Counted from the stretch's first letter, positions 35,040 through 46,512 are shown. The stretch: DNA of 64,000 bases from Hofstenia miamia (GCA_004352715.1 SCFE01000016.1:912356-976355); one strand, 5' to 3'. Numbers and translations are program-made. The notes: generated by a model not told the origin, from the sequence alone.

Positions 35040-36360
35040 GGGGTGGTATGCTAAATCGCCAATCTCGCTAAAAGCCAATAACTGTAAGCGCAAGGACGGT
35101 TGGTGGTTGGTTCTTAAATCTGTCAATTCATAATCTTATGGCTGTCAGAATTAATCTTACATCTGTCAGAAAAAGTCGTTTTTGTTTAAAATGAGCTTAA
35201 TTGGGACATTGCTTAAGAGACATCTAGTTAAAATAGTAACTATATGAGAAATGCATAAATATAACATTTCACATGCTTCCTATTTATATAATATTCTAAA
35301 TTTTTCAAAGGTTTAACTTTAATTAATTACCTAAACTTCAAAAGTTATTTTAATATTTTTAAGTATTTTACTATTTACCATATTGATAATGTTTTTTGAT
35401 AAATGCTATTGGATAAGAGTTACTTCCATAGTTACATCTTTTCTGACAGCTGTAAGATAAATTCTGACAGCCATAAGATTATGAATTGACAGATTTGATA
35501 ACCAACCAATGGTTGGTACTTGAAATGAATTCTGAATATATAGTTTGTACAGATGTAAATGGGACATAGTTTAAAGAGACAATCATAATATTATTGTAAA
35601 TGTTTTTATTTTTAATAGACAATTAATTACCATATTCTTGTTTAGTTAAAAATTTTTGAAATCCAATTTAAATTTTCTAAATTTGCTTTATATTTGAATA
35701 CCAAGCTGCAAACACAATCCCCAAAAAATTACAATTTTTAATTCTGTGTCTAAATTTCATAACCATATGATTTCATAGCAATTGCTATTGGTTGAAATCT
35801 AAGAAAGGTTTCCAGAGTTACATTTTCTCAGTATCCGTTTTAAAATATTTGGTATTTTTTTCAAGTACCAACCTGAAAGGACAGTAATAGTTAAATGTCA
35901 AATAGCCATAATATATGTTATCATGGTTAATTTTTGAATTTTACCTTAATGCATGCTGAAACCTCTTTTAGATTATCATTATTGATCAAAGAATAAAACA
36001 CAACTTTCATTTAGTTATTCTAGTTATCACACTTTAATTTTGCATTGCTAAACAAAAGATTTCAAGTCACTAAATTTTTGAATCATCATTCAAATAATTA
36101 TTAAATATTATATGTAAACTAGTAAATATATAGATATATACATAAAATAATAAAAATTTTAAGATCTTTTGAATTTATTTATAACCACTATATTGTTTTT
36201 AACACACAGATGATCTTTTGAATTAATATAAACATTTGTCCCATTGTAGAAATATAAAACAAATTCTGTATAAGGCTATTACTATGAAGAAAATTCATGT
36301 CCCTTCGTCATCTGTAATTGACTTTTAGTGAGATAGATTGGCGATTTATCATACCACCCC
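35040..36360. mobile_element. Non-coding DNA transposon with ~35-bp TIRs (1.3 kb)
   Basis: Left end GGGGTGGTATGCTAAATCGC and right end (reverse-complemented) GGGGTGGTATGATAAATCGC continue as similar sequence for about 35 bp. Flanking TATATCA (35033-35039) and TACATCA (36361-36367) match at 6 of 7. It has no transposase ORF. The class is uncertain (hAT-like by end sequence). Confidence 0.65.
35099..35517. repeat. Inner inverted repeat (arms ~78 bp)
   Basis: The arms 35099-35175 and 35438-35517 are inverted copies with few differences (both contain ATAATCTTATGGCTGTCAGA on one strand or the other), separated by about 260 bp. It is either a foldback/MITE nested near the left end of the larger element or an asymmetric long terminal structure. 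Confidence 0.65.
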
Positions 36361-36569
36361 TACATCAGTGTCAATATATAATTTCATCAGAACTGTCAAT
36401 GTCAACAAACTACCTTACTAGCAATTATTGAAGTGTCAAGTTATGTTGGTTATGGTTAATATTAACCATTTTCTATAACTTATTAATTATGCATTTATTT
36501 TATTTTCTATTAATTTATTGTTTTTACAAAGATTATTTGTTTTTCATTAATACATATAGTATGCTAATA

Positions 36570-37546
36570 AAAGAAGAAGAAGAATAAAAAGACTTTATTG
36601 CTTGTAAGGCAATCTATAAACTTTACATAAACAAATTATTTGTATAAAACTTTAAAATGGTAGCCCTACACTTATCACAAAAATAAGTAAATATGAAATT
36701 CTTAAGCAAGTGCTTAAAATGAGTTGGGGGTAAGACAATAGAAATATCAGACTTCTCATGCAAGGCATTACACAATTTGACAACACATAGAAAGTACCAG
36801 TGAGTTGTAGACACTTTACAAGTTCACTTTATCTCAAACATAGGCTTAATTAGCTGTCTAATAGGGTCAATGGTAGGATATTGCAAAGAAATGAAGCTCC
36901 AGATAGGAAAATAGCCTCTGTAGGTAACAATTTATTTAGCAATACTAGGTCAGCATACTCCAATTGCAAACCAATGGGCAAAAATTTACATCTAGTTAGC
37001 CAATCAAAGTAGTTAACACCAGCTGTAATCCATTTTAATATATTATGAAAAAACAGATCCAATTTATGAAGGTCTGTTATGTTGGGAAACCATATAGGTG
37101 AACCATACAAAAGATTAGATAAGATATATGATTTAACAAGTTTAATTTTTTGCTCTTGGATATCTCAACTGGTAGTGAGCTCTTGATAACAAAGAATACT
37201 GCATAGCAAGATTTGATTTTACCATTAATGTGCTGACTCCACCTAAGATTGTCAGAGACTATAACTCCAAGATCTTTAGTGCAAGTACTGTTTGTAAGTG
37301 CATAATCATTAAATGATAGCATTTAGTTAACAGAATAACTTTTGTGGCCAAAAGAGAGCAACACAGATTTCCTTTCATTAAAAAGCATTTTATTATCATC
37401 TGCCCATTTAAGATATCTATTAAGGTCAGATTGAAGGCTGCTGAGCAAAGTACTGCATAATTTACTATCATTTTCATAAAGGGCCACAAAGGAGTCCAAA
37501 CAAGCATATGGTAAATATATTATAAACACCACAGAGAGCAAAGGTG
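36570..37546 (-). pseudogene. Non-LTR retrotransposon, 3' half (second part of a split copy)
   Basis: On the minus strand the RT resumes with PLLSVVFIIYLPYACLDSFV and ALYENDSKLC (YADD changed to YEND), then LQSDLNRYLKWADDNKMLFN, KDLGVIVSDNLRWSQHINGK (about 37200-37260) and a thumb/C-terminal region with MYGSPIWFPN (37110-37081). It ends with AATAAAG and a TTC-rich tail near 36570-36600. The 5' half lies at 41234-41690, separated by an LTR insertion. Some stops and frameshifts. Confidence 0.75.
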
Positions 37547-37550
37547 CTAA

Positions 37551-37995
37551 TGTAGCATCATCCAAAAAAGCAACTAAAGCTGAATAATGTTGAATGATTA
37601 TTAATTAAAATTAATTGTAAAAATTTAGTTAGTGAACTTTAGTTATTCTTGTAAAATGCAACTAAGATTTAATATTGGTCAAAATAAGAAACTTGTTTGC
37701 CAATCAAGAAATAATTGACAAATTAAATTGAGCAAACTAACGCTTACGTATGAACAGCCATATTGCCAGACGAATCATTTGAATTTTAAAATCGGCAGGT
37801 ACTTTTGTAGAAATTTTATAAATAGCTTTGATTCAACCATAATTCTGATGAACAATAAATTCTTCAGAGTTTATTTAATTTTCATTTCTACTTTATCTGG
37901 TTTGATTATTTAATTAAATGTGCAGCTAGGCAAGTTGTGTTTAGTAGTGGCTGGAATNGACAATCGATCAATACATGTATGAAATAATCAAATGC
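37551..37995 (+). repeat. 5' part of a diverged LTR
   Basis: Similar to the LTR at 43474: shared start, AGGTACTTTT block (37798-37807) and GTTTGATTATTT (37898-37909), then GCAGCT and TAGTAGTGGCTGG. A single N lies at 37958. It runs into a 1,000-N gap (37996-38995). Confidence 0.7.
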
Positions 37996-38995
37996 NNNNN
38001 NNNNNNNNNNNNNNNNNNNNNNNNNNNNNNNNNNNNNNNNNNNNNNNNNNNNNNNNNNNNNNNNNNNNNNNNNNNNNNNNNNNNNNNNNNNNNNNNNNNN
38101 NNNNNNNNNNNNNNNNNNNNNNNNNNNNNNNNNNNNNNNNNNNNNNNNNNNNNNNNNNNNNNNNNNNNNNNNNNNNNNNNNNNNNNNNNNNNNNNNNNNN
38201 NNNNNNNNNNNNNNNNNNNNNNNNNNNNNNNNNNNNNNNNNNNNNNNNNNNNNNNNNNNNNNNNNNNNNNNNNNNNNNNNNNNNNNNNNNNNNNNNNNNN
38301 NNNNNNNNNNNNNNNNNNNNNNNNNNNNNNNNNNNNNNNNNNNNNNNNNNNNNNNNNNNNNNNNNNNNNNNNNNNNNNNNNNNNNNNNNNNNNNNNNNNN
38401 NNNNNNNNNNNNNNNNNNNNNNNNNNNNNNNNNNNNNNNNNNNNNNNNNNNNNNNNNNNNNNNNNNNNNNNNNNNNNNNNNNNNNNNNNNNNNNNNNNNN
38501 NNNNNNNNNNNNNNNNNNNNNNNNNNNNNNNNNNNNNNNNNNNNNNNNNNNNNNNNNNNNNNNNNNNNNNNNNNNNNNNNNNNNNNNNNNNNNNNNNNNN
38601 NNNNNNNNNNNNNNNNNNNNNNNNNNNNNNNNNNNNNNNNNNNNNNNNNNNNNNNNNNNNNNNNNNNNNNNNNNNNNNNNNNNNNNNNNNNNNNNNNNNN
38701 NNNNNNNNNNNNNNNNNNNNNNNNNNNNNNNNNNNNNNNNNNNNNNNNNNNNNNNNNNNNNNNNNNNNNNNNNNNNNNNNNNNNNNNNNNNNNNNNNNNN
38801 NNNNNNNNNNNNNNNNNNNNNNNNNNNNNNNNNNNNNNNNNNNNNNNNNNNNNNNNNNNNNNNNNNNNNNNNNNNNNNNNNNNNNNNNNNNNNNNNNNNN
38901 NNNNNNNNNNNNNNNNNNNNNNNNNNNNNNNNNNNNNNNNNNNNNNNNNNNNNNNNNNNNNNNNNNNNNNNNNNNNNNNNNNNNNNNNNNNNNNN
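37996..38995. other. Assembly gap (1,000 N)
   Basis: Exactly 1,000 N, probably a placeholder of unknown true size. Confidence 0.95.
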
Positions 38996-39264
38996 TGATT
39001 AAAGAAAGTGAACCAATCGTCAACTGAGAAGGAATCACTAAAAACGGGCAGCGAGGATGAGAGAGCAGCATTAAGTGACAGAAAGTCACTGTTAAATCGA
39101 GCATATTGTCGAGCAGCCGGATTAGCAGATGGAGAAGTAGAGTTGACAAACAGATTGAAGCTGACGAATGAGTGATCTGACAGCTTAGCAGGAACAGGAA
39201 TTACAGATATGTCAAATATATAATCAGGGTGAGAGCACAGAACCAAATCAAGCAGGGAGGAGCT
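38996..39264 (-). mobile_element. Fragment of non-LTR element (same family as 10774-14095)
   Basis: Minus-strand sequence nearly identical to the endonuclease C-terminal region of the nested element (LVLCSHPDYIFDISVIPVPA, then SDHSFVSFNLFVN). It starts at about 39264, so it is 5'-truncated, and runs into the gap at 38995. High identity suggests recent activity of this family. Confidence 0.8.
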
Positions 39265-39643
39265 TCTTATGTTAACATATTATAATGAAAGAACGGTACA
39301 GTTGCAGCACACCATTTTATGCCAGAGTCAATTTGGTCATTATGTAAAATATGCAAATCATGAAAAATACTTATAGCGTATAGGTAATTTAGAATGGAAA
39401 AATTATGAAAAACAAATTTTGAAAAGCACACATTCTGCAATCTAATTACGAGCTCTAACACGCATTTACATATTCATATTTATTTACTTATACATATTTC
39501 TTTAAATGTACCTATGTATTTCAAATGTTCAAAAACCGCATTTGATACCAAAAAAATTATAGCGCAAAAGTGGATGCCGCGACCTTTGTTCCAAAAACAA
39601 AGTGCCTAAAGCGGCAATCGAATATCTATTTAAGAAAACATAC
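39265..39643. other. AT-rich sequence, nothing recognised
   Basis: No gene or repeat identified between the non-LTR fragment and the host exon. Confidence 0.35.
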
Positions 39644-39742
39644 CAATGGGCTCTTTAGCTTGAATTTCAGCTTCAGGTGACTGCTTTTCCTTATAATCTT
39701 GAAGTAATTGTTTTCGGTCAGCATGTCTCTGAATGAAAGAAG
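39644..39742 (-). CDS. Host gene exon (most upstream one seen)
   Basis: A 99-bp exon with acceptor ATCTTTAG after a T-rich stretch and donor GTATGT. It encodes SFIQRHADRKQLLQDYKEKQ and then SPEAEIQAKEPI, Lys/Glu/Gln-rich. Two bases come from an unseen upstream exon and one base is passed on to the exon at 29368-29460. An alternative frame is also open, so the frame rests on the phase match. Its position between two 1,000-N gaps, inside the limits of an LTR insertion, is suspicious. Confidence 0.5.
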
Positions 39743-40028
39743 CTAAAGATTTTATAAATTTAATAAAGAACTATATCGAACATTAACTATATTTCATTTT
39801 CCTTTTCATGTTTACTATATTTAAGTATTAATGCTGAACTAACGATTATGCCGGTAGAGATAAATTTATACAGGCGGGCATGGGCAAAATACTTAACAGG
39901 CAGGCCGCCTATTCTAATGTTACTGACACAAGCGGCCCCAGAACAGTAAAAATTATCCGCCCACATGTTTTTTATCTCAACTATATGATAGCGTCAAGTA
40001 TGTTGATTATTCACAATTACACTGACAG

Positions 40029-41045
40029 AAATATATATATATATANNNNNNNNNNNNNNNNNNNNNNNNNNNNNNNNNNNNNNNNNNNNNNNNNNNNNNN
40101 NNNNNNNNNNNNNNNNNNNNNNNNNNNNNNNNNNNNNNNNNNNNNNNNNNNNNNNNNNNNNNNNNNNNNNNNNNNNNNNNNNNNNNNNNNNNNNNNNNNN
40201 NNNNNNNNNNNNNNNNNNNNNNNNNNNNNNNNNNNNNNNNNNNNNNNNNNNNNNNNNNNNNNNNNNNNNNNNNNNNNNNNNNNNNNNNNNNNNNNNNNNN
40301 NNNNNNNNNNNNNNNNNNNNNNNNNNNNNNNNNNNNNNNNNNNNNNNNNNNNNNNNNNNNNNNNNNNNNNNNNNNNNNNNNNNNNNNNNNNNNNNNNNNN
40401 NNNNNNNNNNNNNNNNNNNNNNNNNNNNNNNNNNNNNNNNNNNNNNNNNNNNNNNNNNNNNNNNNNNNNNNNNNNNNNNNNNNNNNNNNNNNNNNNNNNN
40501 NNNNNNNNNNNNNNNNNNNNNNNNNNNNNNNNNNNNNNNNNNNNNNNNNNNNNNNNNNNNNNNNNNNNNNNNNNNNNNNNNNNNNNNNNNNNNNNNNNNN
40601 NNNNNNNNNNNNNNNNNNNNNNNNNNNNNNNNNNNNNNNNNNNNNNNNNNNNNNNNNNNNNNNNNNNNNNNNNNNNNNNNNNNNNNNNNNNNNNNNNNNN
40701 NNNNNNNNNNNNNNNNNNNNNNNNNNNNNNNNNNNNNNNNNNNNNNNNNNNNNNNNNNNNNNNNNNNNNNNNNNNNNNNNNNNNNNNNNNNNNNNNNNNN
40801 NNNNNNNNNNNNNNNNNNNNNNNNNNNNNNNNNNNNNNNNNNNNNNNNNNNNNNNNNNNNNNNNNNNNNNNNNNNNNNNNNNNNNNNNNNNNNNNNNNNN
40901 NNNNNNNNNNNNNNNNNNNNNNNNNNNNNNNNNNNNNNNNNNNNNNNNNNNNNNNNNNNNNNNNNNNNNNNNNNNNNNNNNNNNNNNNNNNNNNNNNNNN
41001 NNNNNNNNNNNNNNNNNNNNNNNNNNNNNNNNNNNNNNNNNNNNN
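40029..41045. other. (AT)n and assembly gap (1,000 N)
   Basis: AT dinucleotides from 40029 lead directly into 1,000 N (40046-41045), a placeholder gap at a microsatellite. Confidence 0.9.
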
Positions 41046-41229
41046 ACATCTGACCACTTCGTCACCTAAACAGTGATAGTGAATACTCAATCATTTTATT
41101 AACATAACTAGTTAATGATAGAGGATAGTCTGATGGTTCGACAATGTAGTAACACCTCACCCGCGAATTACTAAGCACTCATTATCAGTAATCAGACATG
41201 GCGTAATAAGCTAGGTGGAGGATGTTACA
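41046..41229 (+). repeat. 3' end of the diverged LTR
   Basis: Ends GCTAGGTGGAGGATGTTACA, close to the end of the element 1 LTR (GCTCGGGTGATGATGTTACA), and abuts the CTAA target duplication. The rest is too diverged to align by eye. Confidence 0.55.
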
Positions 41230-41233
41230 CTAA

Positions 41234-41690
41234 GATTGATCCTTGGGGGACACTGCTGAATACATTGACTAAGCTTGATTGAAATTTCTGAATTTTTACC
41301 AGTTGTTGTCTATTACATAGATATGAAGATAAGAATTGTAACAGACTTCCACCAATCATGAAGACATGCAATTTCTTAAGCAGCAAGTTATGTGAAACTT
41401 TGTCAAATACTTTTGAAAAGTTGAGATATAAAGCAAACATTTCTTCATTTTTGTTGTTCCTCAAATAAAACTCATGCAAAAATATTAACAATTGCATTGT
41501 GGTTGATTTTCTTTTGATAAATCCAAATTGTCTCTCAGTTATTCTATTGATTACAAAAAGGTATAAATAATTAAATAATAAATGCTCAAATACTAATGAA
41601 AGCTTGAAGAAAATACTCACTGGATGATAACAAGACACATAAACTATGAAAGGGAGTGATTTTTCCATTTTTGCTTTGTATATGTTATTT
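41234..41690 (-). pseudogene. Non-LTR reverse transcriptase, 5' half of the split copy
   Basis: On the minus strand: YHPVSIFFKLSLVFEHLLFN (about 41560-41625), ITERQFGFIKRKSTTMQLLI, FALYLNFSKVFDKVSHNLLL (motif A, about 41370-41430), LCNRQQLVKIQKF and SSVPQGSIL up to 41234. It is nearly open, and the reading continues in frame at 37546 once the LTR insertion is removed. It is truncated 5' near 41690. Confidence 0.8.
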
Positions 41691-42388
41691 TTTTGGAAAT
41701 TCTACTCATTTTTGCACTTTATCATATTTCTTGGCAGTTCTAAGTTTCAAGGAATTCTTCAAATATTTAAGAATCATAATGTATTTTAATGCATTTTTTA
41801 TTGTTTTCTATATTTATTTTTACAATTTTACTGTATTTTTCATAAATTTTCTAGAATTCATCTGCCTTTTGCTAAATTATTAAAATACAAAAGGGAGCTT
41901 GTTTTGTAAATCCTAAATTTTGTAAAATATATGATTTGTAATTTCAAATTTTCTTAATATAAGAATTTCAAAAATATTCATTATTTAAAATCTAATGTTG
42001 TTTTAAAAGTTTCTGAAAATATTTTGTAATTAAAGTAGTGAGTACATTGCTGCTTACAAGAACTTTGAACAGGAATATGCTAAGTGATCAGAAATATATT
42101 TCATCAGAAATGTAATTGAGGAAGACAAGATCATATGATATTTTAAAATAATCAAGAAACTATTTAGTAAGGATTTGTTTTAAATAATTTATTTACATTT
42201 CAGTTTAATTTTGACATAAATATGGATAAAAATGCTAATGACTTGTGTCACTCACATTTTGCATTGTTGCTTAATGAATACATTTGAAAAATTATGTAAC
42301 ATTGTGTATTCTATAATGTAAATTATTGTAAGAAGTCAAAAACAATGATTAAATTTTGCTGGACAACATTGCTTTGTTTTTGAAATAT
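41691..42388. other. AT-rich flanking sequence, nothing recognised
   Basis: A 75-codon Phe/Ile/Tyr-rich open stretch at 41656-41883 reflects T-richness only. No other signal. Confidence 0.4.
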
Positions 42389-43254
42389 TGTAGCATCTGA
42401 TAACAGGCTTCAACAGAGTTAATTATTCTTTTAAATCATTATTTCCTGTTGGATGTGAGTAGGGATGCACTAATATTAATTCTTTACTCTGACATTAGAT
42501 ACATTGTCATTAACTTGCATTAACTTCAAGTAACCCAATACTATTTAGGTATGCTTCCATCACAGTTCTTCTAAAATGATTCTACTATGGCCTCAAGCTG
42601 CCTCTGATCTCTGAACCAATCCACATCTGTGTTCCTCCGTTGCTGTTTGAGTAGTTCCAAGTCTCAGCTCAATGAAGTAAGTTATGTGTTCCTTATATAA
42701 CTCAGTGCAGCTCTCAAGGCTGGATAAAACTGACTTAAACTCAATTTGTAATGTGTAATTTTGTACTTCATAACCTGGCAGTGTCACTAGCTGCTTAATA
42801 AATATTACTTCAGCTATTACCAAAAACTATTAGCTTTAATTAACATAGATAAATAAAGTAAATAGTTACTTGTAGCTTTCTAACTTACATTTAGATAACA
42901 ATACATGCTCAGTCTATTTATCAGTCTATTTATAGGTCACCTAATTAGACAATGTAATAAAGATATAACCTATTTATAGTTAAATTCAAAAAGTACCTCT
43001 TGTTTGAATTTGAATTTATTCATCTGCCAAAAATGGCTAAAAATAATGGAAGCATTTTTTGCCACCTTTGTTTAGTCAAATTATTTGTCAACAAGAACTA
43101 ATTTGCTATATTGTTTCTTAGTTGCATATTACAAACATAAATATGATAATTAAATTTAAATTGTTTCTAATCAATAAATCATAATTCAATCTTAATTCTG
43201 ACTAATCCTCTGATCTTTGCTTTTTAGCAGCATTATGCCTTGGATTATGCTACA
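42389..43254 (-). repeat. Minus-strand 3' LTR of another family copy (element 3)
   Basis: Reverse-complemented, it starts TGTAGCATAATCCAAGGCAT at 43254 and ends GATGCTACA at 42389. It is collinear with the LTR at 43474-44622 but lacks about 280 bp in the middle (866 bp in all). Confidence 0.85.
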
Positions 43255-43473
43255 CACCCTCCTCAGCTTGCATTATTTTTAGTATTGCTCATTCTCACTT
43301 TACTAGTACATCAGCTTTTCTAATTATTGTTTTTGCATGAGAATTGTGCTTGTTACAGTGCTATGGTAGCATAAAAACTTTACCTCTTTGATATTTTCTG
43401 AGATTGGTGTTATCTCTCTGAGTTCATTCATTTTGGCTGAAAAAATATTGTAAAATTTCCTGTATAGATGTAT
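43250..43473 (-). pseudogene. 3' end of third ORF (element 3)
   Basis: Minus-strand continuation upstream of the LTR. It matches 59296-59571 of the plus-strand copy (NELREITPISENIKEVKFL, stop) and ends LKIMQAEEGV-TAG, with the stop again in LTR bases 3-5. It is cut at 43473 by the 5' LTR of the large plus-strand copy. Confidence 0.75.
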
Positions 43474-44622
43474 TGTAGCATAATCCAAAGCATAATGCTG
43501 CTAAAAGAAGAAACAAGATCAGATCACTAGTCAAAACTAAGATCAAATTATGATTATTGATTAAAAAACAATTTAAGTTTAATTATCAGATTATCTTTGT
43601 AAATGCAACCAAGTATCAATATAGCAAATTAGTACTTGTTGTCGAATTTGACCAAATGAAGGGGGCGAACTCGCTTCCATTATTTTTAGTCATTTTTGGC
43701 AGATGATATAAATTTGAATTTCAAACAACAGGTACTTTTTGGAAGTTAACTATAAATATGTGAGAAATCATTTTGGAAATTGTTGAAGTAAATTCTTTGA
43801 AAATCTTATCTTTAGATTTTATATTGGTTTGATTATTTATACAGAATGTCAAGCTAAACAGTAAATGCAGTAGTAGTGGTTTGGGCACATATTGGGAGCA
43901 ACTCAAGGGTCCTTGATCCAAAACATGAACCTGCATTTATGTTAAGTATATGAATAGGAGATTTTCTCTGTTTAGCTGGCTACTGATTCTTTGGTTTACA
44001 TGTATCCAATAATTGATATCAGCAAAAGGGCTGGATAGCCTACCATAGGTTATACATATTTTATCTTATAGACTTAGGTGACCTATACTAGACCAATAAG
44101 TAGACTGAGCATGTATTATGTTATTTAAAGTAGGAAGCTGCAAGTTATTATGTAACTTATTTTAATTAACTTATCTAAAGCCAATAGTTTTTGGTAATGG
44201 CTAAAGTAATCATTATTAAGCAGCTAGTGACATTGCAAGTTTGTGAAGTGACATAAATACACATTACAAATTGAGGTTAAGTCAGTTACAACTAGCATTA
44301 AGAACTACACTGAGTTAGGATAGGGAATACATATGAACATCACTGACCTGAGGTTTGGAGCCACCTAATCAGCAATGGAAATACAAGTGAGGTGATTCAG
44401 AGATCAGAGTCAGCTGGAGGCCATACCCAAATCACAGAGCAGAGCTATGATGGCGGAGTACCTAAACAGTATCCAGTTACTTTAGTTAAGTAAAGATTAA
44501 TAAAAGCATACACAACATCAGAGTAAATAGCTAACATGCTTACATCCCTACCTGCTTAGACAAAAAACAATAATTCAAAAGAATAATTTAATCTACATTA
44601 ATGCTTGGTAGCAGATGCTACA
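43474..44622 (+). repeat. 5' LTR of element 2 (1149 bp)
   Basis: TGTAGCA at 43474-43480, TGCTACA at 44616-44622, nearly identical to 59567-60718. It is related to the element 1 LTR mainly at its ends and in the AGCTGC...GCAGCT block (about 44144-44225). Confidence 0.92.
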
Positions 44623-44640
44623 TGGTTACTGTGACAGTTA
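44623..44640 (+). promoter_or_regulatory. Degenerate primer-binding site
   Basis: TGGTTACTGTGACAGTTA follows the LTR directly. It keeps TGG and GTGACAG of the tRNA-Arg-type site of element 1 but has several substitutions. Confidence 0.55.
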
Positions 44641-44772
44641 AAGAACAAAAGAAGATGGATCAGTCCAACAAGTAACTAGAGCAACCAAAGCAACAGAAAA
44701 CATGCTAGGAAGCAGATATAGCATACAGCCAGCTATGAGACAACAACTGCAACTATACCTAATGTAAAGCAG

Positions 44773-46512
44773 GTGCAAATACAAAGAGTCACACCAATCT
44801 GCCAGCCACTACTATTTGTACTTAAAGATGACAAATACATAAGGAAAAAAGGTAGCACCAAGAGAGGCACAAATAAAACAACCCCTACCCCAAGGAGAGT
44901 GCACTCAGAGACAGATGTATCCCCCATAGAATTGGAAACCCTACACATGTCTCCAGAAATGGGATCCAATGAACTTCTAAACATCCTATGACAAACAAAT
45001 GAAACAGAGACAATATTGAGATCTGAGATACAACAATTAATGGAAAGACTGTCAACATTGGAACAAGAAAATGAGAATGCACTAAGTAAACTAAAGATTG
45101 AAATGGATAACTGCTTGGATAACCAAAGCAAAAATTTCCAAAGAGACATTAAGGCATTAATGAACCAGTTAGCACAGTCAAACAAAGCTTTCCAGGAACA
45201 AAACCAGAAATTGGAAAAAATATGTCAACAATTGGAGGACACAAATAGGAAATTAATCCTAGACAACAATATTCAAGCCCAAGAGATAGAACAGCTGAAA
45301 GACAAACTCAGATCAACAGAACTGAACAGAGATGAAAATCATGAAAATCAGAAATGAGAAATAGAAGATCTGAGATGGAAAATAAAAAGGTTATGAGGAA
45401 ATGAGGAAGAAAACCCGAAAGTAACAGCAATGCACAAAATGATAATCAAACAGAGGGAAGAAATGAGCTTACAAGCATCACCCACAAACTTTAAAAAACA
45501 CTTCAGAGAAATGGAGGAAGAAGAGGAAGAAGAGAAAAGAAAGATCATCAATGAGATAATGAGAGCAGTGACAAATAAACTCACAACTAATGAACTAATG
45601 AATAGACAGAGGAATCCAGTCTACTAAAATTTGATGTTGCCAGAAAATAGTCACAATGACACAATACCATGTAAGGCAACTCTACCAAAGTTCAATGGGA
45701 AGGTGTACAGCTATAACCCAACATTTCTGGAATGGCTGCAAAAGTTTGAGATTATGATGGAGGAGAGGAAAGTGAACCAAAGGGCAGCAGCCACAAGGTT
45801 CCCACTATATCTAACAGGGGTGGCCTCTCAATATTACTTGCTCTTGGATGCTGATATGAAATGAGACTATAAATTGCTAATCAGAGATTTCATAGATTAC
45901 TATGAAAATGAGAGTTTCAAAAATCAATACCAAATCATATTAAATTCAACAAAGATACAAAAGACAGATGATATCCAAAACTATATCCAACAGATAGAAT
46001 GATTATTGACACTTAGCTTGAGGAGAAATATGTATTCAAAGTACAATCTTTTCTCCCACATTTGTAAGGGCATGCCAGAGAACATCCATATGCAATTTGA
46101 ACTCAAGTGCAATGTAGACAATAAGTTGGAGAAGATGATCAGGAAAGCTGTAGACATACAGGCAATGATAGAGAATAATGCCCACATCTAAGAGAAAGCA
46201 ATATGGAAAAAGGACAAACTGACAGAATGGCAAAATAGCTATAAAACACAAACAGGGAACACCAAAATGTACAAGGAAAAGAAGGTGGAGAAATTCATCA
46301 ACATAAAAAACAAGGATGGGAAATCAAAGAAAGTGAGAAAAAGAGACATAAAGTGCTATGCTTGTGGACAGAAGGGTTACAGAAAGGATGAATGTATGAA
46401 CCAAATTAATATGATCAGAGTGGAAGAAGCATATTACATCAATGAAGACATAATTGAATCTGAATCCAAATTGGAAGAGGACCCCCAAAAAGAGGAAGAA
46501 TCAGAAAACTAG
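44773..46512 (+). pseudogene. gag: gag (element 2), one frame with several stops
   Basis: A single reading frame runs 1.74 kb, broken by nonsense codons rather than frameshifts (44992, 45358, 45625, 45862, 46000 and 46189 among others). N-terminal part: Thr/Pro-rich, then a long coiled coil (LMERLSTLEQENENALSKLK, 45040-45099) and a Glu run at 45511-45537. The capsid-like part has FLEWLQKFEIMMEERK (45727-45774). A zinc knuckle CYACGQKGYRKDEC (46351-46392) has Tyr in place of the His ligand. An acidic tail ends at TAG 46510-46512. Alignment with element 1 gag is clear throughout the capsid-like part. Confidence 0.8.

Larger units (their letters stand above)
212..39742 (-). other. Host gene, 3' part, six exons (product unknown)
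   Basis: Six minus-strand open segments are each bounded by AG acceptor and GT donor sites. Read in order from 39742 downwards they join with consistent codon phase: 2+32 codons+1, 2+30+1, 2+25+2, 1+52, 37+1, then 2+35 codons to a TAA stop. This chain of five matched phases is the main evidence for one gene. The introns range from 116 bp to about 17 kb and are filled with transposons. The 5' exons are not seen; exon 1 of this set begins in mid-codon, so the gene extends further upstream. The encoded C-terminal part (about 213 residues) is rich in hydrophobic/helical stretches. I do not recognise the family. No polyadenylation signal is obvious between 1 and 211. Confidence 0.6.
37551..41229 (+). 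mobile_element. LTR insertion of the TGTAGCA family with 4-bp TSD
   Basis: Begins TGTAGCATCATCC (37551) and ends GATGTTACA (41229), like the LTR ends of element 1. CTAA flanks both sides (37547-37550, 41230-41233). Removing it restores continuous RT reading (GSILAPLLSVVF) of the minus-strand non-LTR element. The interior includes two 1,000-N gaps and a contig that does not look like LTR sequence, so the true content is unknown; it may be a solo LTR. Confidence 0.7.

Noticed and set aside
37906-39246. Very long open frames across the N runs (also 13090-14026, 24037-24403, 39880-41090, 52285-53788)
   Set aside because: They consist mostly of X from N bases; only the real sequence at their ends carries information.
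44773-46512. Possible alternative genetic code (many in-frame TGA and TAA in gag of element 2)
   Set aside because: All three stop codons occur in frame, frameshifts are present elsewhere, and host exons and the intact protease lack internal stops. Decay explains it.
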